Positions 5,872 to 5,964 of a stretch of 5,964 nucleotides of DNA are shown here, one piece after another. The notes below the pieces were generated by a model. The model searched no databases, was not told where the DNA came from, and saw only the letters and a list, made by a program, of their open reading frames with translations. A program made the translations under genes and the position numbers. How positions within the stretch are numbered: position 1 is the first letter of the stretch; each line of letters begins with the position of its first letter. Origin of the DNA: Trueperaceae bacterium (GTDB lineage: Bacteria; Deinococcota; Deinococci; Deinococcales; Trueperaceae). The stretch is taken from the NCBI GenBank assembly GCA_007128755.1, contig SKWV01000063.1:1-5964 (forward strand), written 5' to 3'.

Positions 5872-5964
5872 TCGCACCATCGAGAACGCGCCAGATCGTG
5901 CCCTTGCCCGCCTCTGAGGAAGATTGCCAGGCCCGGCACGGTCCCGGCAGCGCATCTGCGGGGA

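Larger units (their letters stand above)
5600..5964. other. non-coding right end, upstream of the SDR gene
   Basis: This 365-bp stretch shows no convincing gene. Open frames on both strands are short, Arg/Ser-rich and lack ribosome binding sites. It should contain the SDR promoter; TAGACT, a weak -10-like hexamer, occurs twice on the minus strand (5832-5837 and 5864-5869) but with no matching -35. A run of small inverted repeats lies at 5817-5871. The region could also include the end of a gene lying beyond the window. Confidence 0.55.

Noticed and set aside
5602..5955. Minus-strand open frame of 117 codons upstream of the SDR gene
   Set aside because: Arg-rich low-complexity composition, no ribosome binding site, no recognisable motif, and it would cover the expected SDR promoter region.

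Overview
The window is a GC-rich bacterial chromosomal segment with one tRNA gene and four complete protein-coding genes. GC-rich codon use, two or three GTG starts with clear Shine-Dalgarno sequences and an encoded CCA tail on the tRNA fit a high-GC lineage such as Deinococcota (Trueperaceae-like), Actinomycetota, Gemmatimonadota or Chloroflexota. The sequence alone does not decide between these. I see no phage, transposon, CRISPR or rRNA signal.

Layout. At the left edge lies a tRNA-Leu(UAA) gene (35-121, +). After a 220-bp spacer, two minus-strand genes follow each other in transcription order: an MFS transporter (2015 to 855) and then a small VOC/glyoxalase-fold protein (731 to 342). They are 123 bp apart and may form a transport/resistance-type pair. 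A 482-bp divergent intergenic region (2016-2497) separates the MFS gene from the plus-strand centrepiece and contains several short repeats that could be operators.

The centrepiece (2498-4786, +) encodes a 762-residue lipoprotein with an unusual layout: lipobox signal peptide, acidic linker, a beta-type domain with a DxDxDG motif, about five and a half alpha-helical repeats of 29-31 residues, an alpha/beta-hydrolase domain with an intact GHSAG nucleophile motif, and two C-terminal PASTA domains. It looks like an esterase or depolymerase held at the cell envelope by a lipid at one end and possibly by wall polymer at the other.

Only 12 bp beyond its stop, and convergent to it, lies a minus-strand SDR-family oxidoreductase (5599 to 4799) with a good Rossmann motif but no canonical YxxxK. 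The right end (5600-5964) shows no convincing gene. It holds a cluster of small inverted repeats upstream of the SDR gene.

The genes do not form an obvious pathway. The main item of interest is the composite lipoprotein hydrolase; the atypical SDR active site and the 11-bp-spaced tandem repeat in the divergent intergenic region come next.
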